From contig DDKN01000045.1 in assembly GCA_002339725.1 (NCBI GenBank), positions 1 to 17,571 on the forward strand: a stretch of DNA of 17,571 nucleotides, read 5' to 3'. A program made the translations under genes and the position numbers. Positions 1 to 6,274 of this stretch are shown here, piece after piece. Numbering within the stretch: position 1 is the first letter of the stretch; every line of letters begins with the position of its first letter. Source of the stretch: Thiobacillus sp. UBA2597. GTDB lineage: Bacteria; Pseudomonadota; Gammaproteobacteria; Burkholderiales; Thiobacillaceae. The notes under the pieces were generated by a model. The model saw nothing but the letters and a program-made list of their open reading frames with translations, was not told where the DNA came from and did not search any database.

Positions 1-609
1 CACGCGCTGCCGGCGACCTTCGGCGGTACCGTGATCGCCCTGGCCGACGCGACCGGACCGCTCGCCTGGTTCGAGCTGGGCGACGAGTTGCGGCCCCAGG
101 CGCCGGCCCTGGTCGAGCAGCTCAAGGCCCTGGGCCTGCGCCTGCATCTGTATTCGGGCGACCGGCCGGAAAACGTGGCGCGCATGGGCCGGATTCTCGG
201 CATCGACGATGCCCGCGGTGGCATGCTGCCCGCCGACAAGCTGGCCGTGGTGCGGGAATTGCAACAGCAGGGGGCCATCGTCGCCATGACCGGCGACGGC
301 GTGAACGATGCCCCGGTGCTGGCCCAGGCTCAGGTCTCGATCGCGGTCGACCAGGGTGCCGAGGCGGCCCAGGCCGCGGCCGACATGGTGCTGCTGTCGA
401 GCGAACTGGCACGCCTGGCCGACGGCGTGCGCCTGGCGCGCAAGACCCGCCGCATCATCCGCCAGAACCTCGCCTGGTCGCTGCTCTACAACGTCATCGC
501 CATCCCCGCCGCGGCGTTGGGTTATGTCACGCCCTGGCTGGCCGGCATCGGCATGTCCATGAGCTCGCTGCTGGTGGTGCTCAACGCCATGCGGCTGAAC
601 CGGCTCTGA
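1..609 (+). CDS. ccoI: Copper-translocating P1B-type ATPase CcoI/FixI (C-terminal part, 5' end outside window)
   Basis: Exports copper from the cytoplasm at the expense of ATP, for insertion into the CuB site of cbb3 oxidase. The reading frame is open from base 1, so the true start lies upstream and only about 202 C-terminal residues are present. Visible are the end of the ATP-binding/P domain with the hinge motif GDGVND (visible residues 98-103) and a following conserved stretch ending ADMVLL. A final membrane pair contains the 'YN' and 'MSMSS' motifs typical of copper-type P1B pumps. The phosphorylation site DKTG and the N-terminal metal-binding domain are not in the window. The gene sits just upstream of ccoS and ccoNOQP, which favours CcoI over a general CopA pump. 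Family assignment is firm; the CcoI subtype rests mainly on context. Confidence 0.9.
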   Translation, partial: HALPATFGGTVIALADATGPLAWFELGDELRPQAPALVEQLKALGLRLHLYSGDRPENVARMGRILGIDDARGGMLPADKLAVVRELQQQGAIVAMTGDGVNDAPVLAQAQVSIAVDQGAEAAQAAADMVLLSSELARLADGVRLARKTRRIIRQNLAWSLLYNVIAIPAAALGYVTPWLAGIGMSMSSLLVVLNAMRLNRL

Positions 610-621
610 CGCGCAAGCCGG
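600..621 (+). other. Short GC-rich inverted repeat at the ccoI stop
   Basis: CCGGCT at 600-605 is the reverse complement of AGCCGG at 616-621, leaving a 10-base loop that contains the ccoI stop codon. Six G/C-rich pairs could form a small RNA hairpin. Only a few T residues follow, so this is at best a weak terminator or a chance repeat in GC-rich DNA. Confidence 0.25.
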
Positions 622-648
622 ATTTGTACTAACCTTCACAAAACGATT

Positions 649-813
649 ATGGACATCCTGTATTTATTGATCCCCCTGAGCCTGGTCTTCGTCGTGGTGA
701 TCGCGGTCGGCCTGCTCTGGGCGGTGAAAAGCGGTCAATTCGAAGACATGGAGGGGCCGGCCCACCGCATCCTGATGGATGACGACGACGCGCCGCCGAA
801 AGAGCGTGACTAG
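649..813 (+). CDS. ccoS: cbb3-type oxidase assembly protein CcoS
   Basis: Small inner-membrane protein of 54 residues needed for cofactor (heme b and copper) insertion into CcoN in studied bacteria. It has one N-terminal membrane helix (about residues 4-26, starting MDILYLLIPLS). A short cytoplasmic tail follows with the family-typical segment GQFEDMEGPAHRILMDDD. Length and layout match CcoS (about 45-70 residues). It begins 39 bp after ccoI, the usual ccoI-ccoS pairing. No strong ribosome binding site precedes the ATG, so translation may depend on the upstream gene. The tail is unusually acidic (four Asp in a row), which is common in this family. Confidence 0.9.
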   Translation: MDILYLLIPLSLVFVVVIAVGLLWAVKSGQFEDMEGPAHRILMDDDDAPPKERD

Positions 814-826
814 TAGCTGCGTCAGA

Positions 827-840
827 TTGACACAGATCAA
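827..840 (+). promoter_or_regulatory. FNR/ANR-type binding site upstream of ccoN
   Basis: The sequence TTGACACAGATCAA matches the FNR/ANR consensus TTGAT-N4-ATCAA at 9 of 10 defined bases. It lies 65 bp before the ccoN start codon in the only sizeable gap of the oxidase block. A weak -10-like TCCAAT at 864-869 is about 33 bp from the box centre, near the spacing expected for a class II activator site. Oxygen-limited activation of ccoNOQP by FNR-family regulators is well established in other bacteria. Use of this site here is inferred. Confidence 0.8.
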
Positions 841-905
841 GCCTGGCTATTAGGATTCGCAAGTCCAATTAATTGCTTCACCCGAAACCCGCTTAGGAGG
901 CCTGT

Positions 906-2339
906 ATGCAAGCAACGACATACAACTATAAGGTCGTCCGGCAATTCGCCATCATGACCATCGTCTGGGGCATTGTCGGCATGTTGGTCGGTGTCATCCT
1001 GTCGGCCCAGTTGATCTGGCCGACCCTGACCGAGGCCCTGGGGCCCCTCGCCCCCTATCTCTCCTACGGCCGCATCCGCCCCCTGCACACCAATGCGGTG
1101 ATTTTCGCCTTCGGCGGTTCGGGTCTGTTCGCCGCCTCGCTCTATGTGGTGCAGCGCACCTGCCAGGTGCGCCTGATCTCGGACGGTCTGGCCAGCTTCG
1201 TGTTCTGGGGCTGGCAGCTGGTGATCCTGCTTGCCGCCGTGACCCTGCCCTTGGGCATCACCAGCTCCAAGGAATACGCCGAGCTGGAATGGCCGATCGA
1301 TATTTTGATCGCCGTGGTCTGGGTCGCCTACGCCGTGCTCTTCTTCGGCACCATCATCAAGCGCAAGACCCAGCACATCTACGTGGCCAACTGGTTCTTC
1401 GGCGCCTACATCGTCACCATCGCGCTGCTGCATATCGTCAACAGCATGGAGCTGCCGGTCACCCTGACCAAGTCCTATTCCATGTATGCCGGCGTGCACG
1501 ACGCCATGGTCCAGTGGTGGTACGGCCACAACGCGGTCGGCTTCTTCCTGACCACCGCCTTCCTCGGCATGATGTATTACTTCGTGCCCAAGCAGGCCGG
1601 GCGCCCGATCTTCTCCTACCGGCTGTCGATCGTGCACTTCTGGTCGCTCAATTTCATCTACATGTGGGCCGGCCCGCATCACCTGATGTACACCGCCCTG
1701 CCCGATTGGGCCCAAAGCCTGGGCATGCTGTTCTCGCTGATGCTGATCGCGCCCTCCTGGGGTGGCATGATGAACGGCATCATGACCCTGTCCGGCGCCT
1801 GGCATAAGCTGCGCACCGATCCCATCCTCAAGTTCCTGATCACCTCGCTGTCGTTCTACGGCATGTCGACCTTCGAAGGCCCGATGATGTCGGTGAAGAC
1901 GGTGAACGCCCTGTCGCACTACACCGAATGGACCATCGGCCATGTCCACTCCGGCGCCCTGGGCTGGGTGGCGATGATCACCATCGGCTCCATGTACTAC
2001 CTGATCCCGCGTCTGTTCGGGCGCGAGGAGATGTACAGCGTGAAGCTGATCAACACCCACTTCTGGGTCTCCACCATCGGCGTGGTGCTCTATATCGCCT
2101 CGCTCTGGATCGCGGGCGTGGCCCAGGGTCTGATGTGGCGCGCCACCAATGACGACGGCACGCTGACCTACAGCTTCGTCCAGTCGGTGGAAGCGATGTA
2201 TCCCTTCTACAGCATCCGCCTGATCGGTGGCCTGCTGTTCTTCGGCGGCATGCTGCTCATGGCCTACAACGTCTGGAAGACCGTGGCCGTCGGCCGCGCC
2301 GTGAACGATGCCCGCATCCCGGATGCGGTTGCCGCCTGA
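906..2339 (+). CDS. ccoN: cbb3-type cytochrome c oxidase subunit I (CcoN)
   Basis: Catalytic membrane subunit that reduces O2 to water at a heme b3-CuB centre and pumps protons. It has 477 residues, the normal family length, with about 12 membrane helices. The ligand set is complete by motif: His61 (RPLHTN) and His348 for low-spin heme b, His346 for heme b3, and His208 (WYGHN), His258 and His259 for CuB. Tyr252 in IYMWAGPHH is the C-family tyrosine expected to cross-link to a CuB histidine. The start is supported by a strong AGGAGG ribosome binding site at 895-900, five bases before the ATG. It is the first gene after the FNR-like box and is followed 20 bp later by ccoO. Nothing is missing or truncated. 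Confidence 0.98.
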   Translation: MQATTYNYKVVRQFAIMTIVWGIVGMLVGVILSAQLIWPTLTEALGPLAPYLSYGRIRPLHTNAVIFAFGGSGLFAASLYVVQRTCQVRLISDGLASFVFWGWQLVILLAAVTLPLGITSSKEYAELEWPIDILIAVVWVAYAVLFFGTIIKRKTQHIYVANWFFGAYIVTIALLHIVNSMELPVTLTKSYSMYAGVHDAMVQWWYGHNAVGFFLTTAFLGMMYYFVPKQAGRPIFSYRLSIVHFWSLNFIYMWAGPHHLMYTALPDWAQSLGMLFSLMLIAPSWGGMMNGIMTLSGAWHKLRTDPILKFLITSLSFYGMSTFEGPMMSVKTVNALSHYTEWTIGHVHSGALGWVAMITIGSMYYLIPRLFGREEMYSVKLINTHFWVSTIGVVLYIASLWIAGVAQGLMWRATNDDGTLTYSFVQSVEAMYPFYSIRLIGGLLFFGGMLLMAYNVWKTVAVGRAVNDARIPDAVAA

Positions 2340-2359
2340 GCCGGAACAGGAGACCAAAC

Positions 2360-2974
2360 ATGATTGCGCACAAGCTCATCGAAAAAAACATCGGCCTGCT
2401 CATCGTCCTGACCTTTCTGATCGTCAGCGTCGGCGGTCTGGTGCAGATCGTGCCGTTGTACTTCCAGAAGTCGACCACCACGCCGGTGCCGGACCTCAAG
2501 CCCTACAATGCACTGCAACTGGCCGGGCGTGACATCTACATCCGGGAAGGCTGCGTCGGCTGCCATTCCCAGATGGTGCGGCCGTTCCGGGCTGAGACCG
2601 AGCGTTATGGCCATTTCTCCGTGGCCGGCGAATTCGTCTACGACCGGCCCTTCCTCTGGGGCTCCAAGCGCACCGGCCCCGATTTGCATCGGGTGGGTGG
2701 CCGCTATTCCGACGCATGGCACTACGTGCACATGATGAATCCGCGCGACGTGGTGCCGGAATCGAACATGCCGGCCTATCCCTGGCTGGCCGAGCGGGCG
2801 GTCGATACCTCCGACATCCAGCAGAAGATGCGCGTGCTCAAGGATTGGGCGGGCCATCCCTACACGGACGAGGAGATCGCCCAGGCGCCCGCAATGCTCG
2901 AGGGCAAGACCGAGATGGATGCCATCATCGCCTACCTGCAGGCGCTGGGCACCGCCGCGCCCAAGGCCAAGTGA
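2360..2974 (+). CDS. ccoO: cbb3-type cytochrome c oxidase subunit II, mono-heme (CcoO)
   Basis: Membrane-anchored c-type cytochrome that relays electrons from CcoP to CcoN. It has 204 residues: one N-terminal membrane anchor (about residues 11-33), then a periplasmic cytochrome c domain. There is one heme c motif, CVGCH (Cys65, Cys68, His69), followed by the family-typical SQMVRPFRAE. Met137 in ESNMPAYPWL is the likely sixth heme ligand. An AGGAG ribosome binding site lies just before the ATG. The gene is tightly linked between ccoN and ccoQ, as in nearly all ccoNOQP operons, and is complete and ordinary for the family. Confidence 0.98.
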   Translation: MIAHKLIEKNIGLLIVLTFLIVSVGGLVQIVPLYFQKSTTTPVPDLKPYNALQLAGRDIYIREGCVGCHSQMVRPFRAETERYGHFSVAGEFVYDRPFLWGSKRTGPDLHRVGGRYSDAWHYVHMMNPRDVVPESNMPAYPWLAERAVDTSDIQQKMRVLKDWAGHPYTDEEIAQAPAMLEGKTEMDAIIAYLQALGTAAPKAK

Positions 2975-2975
2975 C

Positions 2976-3140
2976 ATGGATGCCGGCCTGATCGGTTCCG
3001 TTGTGACCGTGCTGTTCTTCCTGCTGTTCATCGGCATCGTCTGGTGGGCCTACCACCGGGAGAACAAGGCCAGATTTGACGAGGCGGCGCGGCTTCCCTT
3101 CGAGGAAGAGGCAAACGACGCCGATGAGCGCCGGACCTGA
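2976..3140 (+). CDS. ccoQ: cbb3-type oxidase small subunit CcoQ
   Basis: Single-helix membrane protein of 54 residues associated with the cbb3 complex; it stabilises the oxidase in some bacteria and is dispensable in others. One membrane helix (about residues 5-25) ends in the family-typical WWAYHRENK. A charged cytoplasmic tail rich in Glu, Asp and Arg follows. The ATG lies one base after the ccoO stop with no strong ribosome binding site of its own, which suggests translational coupling. The reading frame is open further upstream inside ccoO, but a start there would overlap ccoO and does not fit the family. Position between ccoO and ccoP supports the call as much as the sequence does. Confidence 0.92.
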   Translation: MDAGLIGSVVTVLFFLLFIGIVWWAYHRENKARFDEAARLPFEEEANDADERRT

Positions 3141-3161
3141 TCGGTATTTGAGGAGAAGACA

Positions 3162-4100
3162 ATGATCGAAGGCTACGCCATCCCTGATTTCATCAGCGAG
3201 TTCTGGCATTACTACATCGCCGCCATCACCATCGTGTCCATCATCGGCATCATCTGGTTCCTCAAGAGCCAGACCACGCGCAAGCTCGCCGCAGGCGAGC
3301 AGGCCGAACTGATGGCGCCGACCTGGGATGGCGACCTGCAGGAACTCAACAACCCGCTGCCGCGCTGGTGGTTGTATCTGTTCTATTTCCTGATTGCCTT
3401 CAGCATCGTCTACCTGGTGCTCTACCCCGGTCTGGGCAGGTTCGAAGGCGTCTGGAACTGGTCTTCGGCCGATGCCTACCAGAAGGAAAAGGCCCGGGTC
3501 GACGCTCAATTCAACGCCCAGTTCCAGCCCTTCCTCGGCATGGATCTGAAGGCGGTGGCGGCCGATCCCAAGGCGCGCGAGATGGGCCAGCGCCTGTTCA
3601 TGGCCTATTGCTCGACCTGCCACGGCACTGACGGCAAGGGCGCCAGGACCGGCCGCCTGTTCCCCGACCTGACCGATCAGGAGTGGCTGTTCGGTGGCGG
3701 CGATCCCGAGGCGATCAAGGCCAGCATCGCCTATGGCCGCATGGGCGAGATGCCCGCGTTGGGTGATGCCGTGGGCGGCGAGCTCGGCGCCAGGCAGCTG
3801 GCGCACTATGTGTTGTCGCTCTCCGGCAAGCCGCACAATGCCGAGCTGGCCGCGGCCGGGCAGGGCAAGTGGGCGGTCTGCTCGGGCTGCCACGGCGAGG
3901 ATGGCAAGGGCAACCTGGCGATTTCGGCACCCGACCTGACCGACAACGCCTGGCTCTACAGCGCCAGCGAAGCCGGCATCATGGAGGCCATTCTCAAAGG
4001 CCGCAAGGGCGGCATGCCGGCCCAGCTCGAGCATCTGGGTGAGGCCAAGGTGCACCTGCTGGCCGGTTACGTGATGTCCCTCTCCCAGGGCGGCAAGTAA
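3162..4100 (+). CDS. ccoP: cbb3-type cytochrome c oxidase subunit III, di-heme (CcoP)
   Basis: Di-heme c-type cytochrome that accepts electrons from soluble or membrane cytochrome c and passes them to CcoO. It has 312 residues and two N-terminal membrane segments (about residues 14-35 and 70-90), joined by a cytoplasmic loop ending in the conserved NNPLPRWW. The periplasmic part has two cytochrome c domains with heme motifs CSTCH (Cys150, Cys153, His154) and CSGCH (Cys240, Cys243, His244). Candidate axial methionines sit in GEMP (about 197) and GGMP (about 285). A GAGGAG ribosome binding site precedes the ATG. The two-helix form is the longer CcoP type. The gene is complete. Confidence 0.98.
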   Translation: MIEGYAIPDFISEFWHYYIAAITIVSIIGIIWFLKSQTTRKLAAGEQAELMAPTWDGDLQELNNPLPRWWLYLFYFLIAFSIVYLVLYPGLGRFEGVWNWSSADAYQKEKARVDAQFNAQFQPFLGMDLKAVAADPKAREMGQRLFMAYCSTCHGTDGKGARTGRLFPDLTDQEWLFGGGDPEAIKASIAYGRMGEMPALGDAVGGELGARQLAHYVLSLSGKPHNAELAAAGQGKWAVCSGCHGEDGKGNLAISAPDLTDNAWLYSASEAGIMEAILKGRKGGMPAQLEHLGEAKVHLLAGYVMSLSQGGK

Positions 4101-4107
4101 CCCTCCG

Positions 4108-4135
4108 GGACTGGCCGGTCCGCCGGCCGGTCCCA
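4108..4135 (+). other. Strong hairpin between ccoP and ccoG (no U-tract)
   Basis: Bases 4108-4119 (GGGACTGGCCGG) pair with 4124-4135 (CCGGCCGGTCCC) around a TCCG loop. The RNA stem is 12 bp with only one G-U wobble. It starts 8 bp after the ccoP stop. It lacks the T-run of an intrinsic terminator, so an RNA-stability or processing element, or a partial attenuator between structural and assembly genes, is more likely. Function is inferred. Confidence 0.65.
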
Positions 4136-4185
4136 CTGCCGGTGGCTGGCGACACGACGAGCAAGGATAAGAGGTCCCTTTCGCA

Positions 4186-5598
4186 ATGATTGAACATCAG
4201 CCTGCCGACAGCTCCGCCGCGGGCGAGAGCGAACAGCAGCTGCTCGAGATCCGGCAGAAAATTCATCCCCGGGCGGTGCATGGCTGGTTCAACAACTGGC
4301 GCATCGCCCTGGTGCTATTCACCCAGGTCATCTACTACGGCCTGCCCTGGCTGCAATGGGATGGCCATCAGGCCGTGCTGTTCGATCTGGCCGCCCGCAA
4401 GTTCTACCTGTTCGACCTGGTATTCTGGCCCCAGGACTTCATCTGGCTCGCCGCCCTGCTCATCATCTCCGCCCTGGCGCTGTTCCTGTTCACCGCGGTG
4501 GCCGGCCGCCTGTGGTGCGGCTATGCCTGCCCGCAGACGGTTTATACCGAGCTTTTCATGTGGGTCGAGCAGGCCTTCGAGGGCGATCACATCCAGCGCC
4601 GGAAACTGGAAGCGGCCCCCTGGAATGCGGAAAAGATCCTGCGCCGCGGCGGCAAGCACCTGGCCTGGGTCGTGCTCGCGCTCTGGACCGGCTTCACCTT
4701 TGTCGGCTATTTCACGCCGATCGAGGTGCTGGGCCAGGAGGCGCTCAACCTGCAACTCGGACCCTGGGAGACCTTCTGGATCCTGTTCTACGGCCTGGCC
4801 ACCTGGGGTTTCGCCGGTTTCATGCGCGAGCAGGTGTGCAAGTACATGTGCCCCTATGCCCGCTTTCAAAGCGTGATGTTCGACCCGGACACCCTGGTCA
4901 TCACCTACGATTACAAGCGGGGCGAACCGCGCGGTCCGCGCAAAAAAGGCAGCGATTACAAGGCCCAGGGGCTCGGCGACTGTGTCGACTGCGGCATCTG
5001 CGTCCAGGTCTGCCCCACCGGCATCGATATCCGCAACGGCCTGCAGTACATGTGTATCGGCTGTGCCGCCTGCATCGATGCCTGTGACCAGGTGATGGCG
5101 AAGGTCGGCTATCCCAAAGGCCTGATCCGCTATTCGACCGAGAACGCAATCGAGGGCAAGTATCCCGATTCGGCCATCTGGCGCCACAGCCTGCGGCCGC
5201 GCACCCTGATCTACGCCTTGATCCTGCTCGGCATCGTCGGCGCCTTTCTCTACACCCTGGCCGAGCGGGTTCCCTTGCGGGTGGACATCATGCGCGACCG
5301 GCAAACCCTGGCGCGCGAGACCGCCGATGGTCAGATCGAAAACGTCTATCGCATGCAGATCATCAACATGGACCGCCAGCCGCACCGCTATGAGATCAGC
5401 GCCCAGGGCATCGAAGGCCTGACCGTGGCGAGCGGCCAGCAGGTGACGATCGACGGGCTGCAAACCGTGAACATCGTCGTGAACCTGCGTGCCCATCCCC
5501 TGCAGCTGAACCGGCCCAGCACGCCGATCGTCTTCCAGGTGCAGGCGGAGGATGACAAAACCATCGTGCGGGAAGCAAAATCGAGCTTTCTCAAATGA
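4186..5598 (+). CDS. ccoG: cbb3 oxidase assembly ferredoxin-like protein CcoG (FixG/RdxA family)
   Basis: Membrane iron-sulfur protein shown in other bacteria to reduce Cu(II) to Cu(I) for cbb3 oxidase assembly. It has 470 residues with about five membrane helices (roughly 40-58, 87-108, 158-178, 192-212, 339-359). Membrane cysteine pairs are CGYAC (111, 115) and CKYMC (218, 222). A cytoplasmic ferredoxin insert has two 4Fe-4S sets: Cys266/269/272/276 with CPTG, and Cys290/293/296/300. The last 100 residues form the Ig-like FixG C-terminal domain. The ATG is preceded by GAGG at a long 11-base spacing. Its stop overlaps the ccoH start in ATGA, so the two are probably coupled. All expected cysteines are present. 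Confidence 0.96.
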   Translation: MIEHQPADSSAAGESEQQLLEIRQKIHPRAVHGWFNNWRIALVLFTQVIYYGLPWLQWDGHQAVLFDLAARKFYLFDLVFWPQDFIWLAALLIISALALFLFTAVAGRLWCGYACPQTVYTELFMWVEQAFEGDHIQRRKLEAAPWNAEKILRRGGKHLAWVVLALWTGFTFVGYFTPIEVLGQEALNLQLGPWETFWILFYGLATWGFAGFMREQVCKYMCPYARFQSVMFDPDTLVITYDYKRGEPRGPRKKGSDYKAQGLGDCVDCGICVQVCPTGIDIRNGLQYMCIGCAACIDACDQVMAKVGYPKGLIRYSTENAIEGKYPDSAIWRHSLRPRTLIYALILLGIVGAFLYTLAERVPLRVDIMRDRQTLARETADGQIENVYRMQIINMDRQPHRYEISAQGIEGLTVASGQQVTIDGLQTVNIVVNLRAHPLQLNRPSTPIVFQVQAEDDKTIVREAKSSFLK

Positions 5599-6128
5599 AC
5601 GAGCCCCTGCCCTTGACCCCCACATCCCATGCGCCCTGGTGGCGCCAGGCCTGGCCCTGGTTCCTGATCGCCCTGCCGGCGAGCGCGGTGGTCGGTGGCA
5701 TCATCACCCTCTGGTTTGCCCTGAACGGGGCGGACGACCTGGTGAGTGACGATTACTACAAGGAAGGGCTGGCGATCCATCAGGTGCTCGAGCGTGACGC
5801 CAAGGCCAGCCAGCTCGGCCTGAGCGCCGAGGTGCAGGCCCGCGGCGGGATGCTGAGCGTGCAACTCGGCGGTCAGCTGGAGAGCCTGCCCGACCGTTTG
5901 CTCCTGCGCCTGATCCACCCGACCCAGGCCGGACAGGATTTGGTCTTGACCCTGCGAGCCGGGGGCAGCCAGACCTTCAGTGCCCCCCTGCCGGCGATGG
6001 CCGCAGGCAGGCGCCAGCTTCAGCTGGAACCGCCCGATCGCAGCTGGCGCCTGATCGGCGAGGGGCACAGCCCCCTCACCGGCCGGTTCACGCTGCAGGC
6101 ACGACCTGGAAGACCCGTCCAACCATAA
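5595..6128 (+). CDS. ccoH: cbb3 oxidase assembly protein CcoH/FixH
   Basis: Inner-membrane protein of 177 residues that stabilises CcoN and the assembled oxidase. It opens with a conserved WWRQAWPWFLIALP segment leading into one membrane helix (about residues 21-46). The family signature DDYYKEGLAI follows at the start of a periplasmic beta-rich domain. It overlaps ccoG by four bases (ATGA). Length is normal for FixH. The C-terminal half is variable and carries no motif that I recognise. Confidence 0.93.
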   Translation: MNEPLPLTPTSHAPWWRQAWPWFLIALPASAVVGGIITLWFALNGADDLVSDDYYKEGLAIHQVLERDAKASQLGLSAEVQARGGMLSVQLGGQLESLPDRLLLRLIHPTQAGQDLVLTLRAGGSQTFSAPLPAMAAGRRQLQLEPPDRSWRLIGEGHSPLTGRFTLQARPGRPVQP

Positions 6129-6142
6129 ATGAGGAGATTGCC

Positions 6143-6274
6143 ATGGACGTCATCATGAAGGAGCTGTTCACCACCGACATCGGCCTGCTGGCCCTGTTCA
6201 CCATCGGCTTCATCATCGCCATGGGCCTGTTCCTCTGGTATCGCTTGACCAAATACGCCCGCGAAAACCGCTGA
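6143..6274 (+). CDS. DUF3149-like single-helix membrane microprotein (43 aa)
   Basis: Uncharacterised small protein. It starts MDVIMKELFTTDIGLLALF, has one hydrophobic helix (about residues 14-33) and ends in a basic tail (RLTKYARENR). The N-terminal KELFTTD-G-L pattern followed by a lone helix matches my recollection of the DUF3149 family, whose members are about 40-50 residues. A good ribosome binding site (GAGGAG at 6131-6136) sits at correct spacing, which argues that it is translated. It starts 14 bp after ccoH and is probably co-transcribed with the oxidase genes. A role as a small oxidase-associated subunit, like CcoM of Pseudomonas cbb3, is possible but unproven. Its stop codon directly abuts that of fliI on the other strand. 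Confidence 0.8.
   Translation: MDVIMKELFTTDIGLLALFTIGFIIAMGLFLWYRLTKYARENR

Noticed and set aside
837..2357. 506-codon open frame on the - strand opposite ccoN
   Set aside because: GC-rich shadow of ccoN. Its composition (His, Gly, Asp, Gln rich) is typical of antisense frames, and it shows no known motif.
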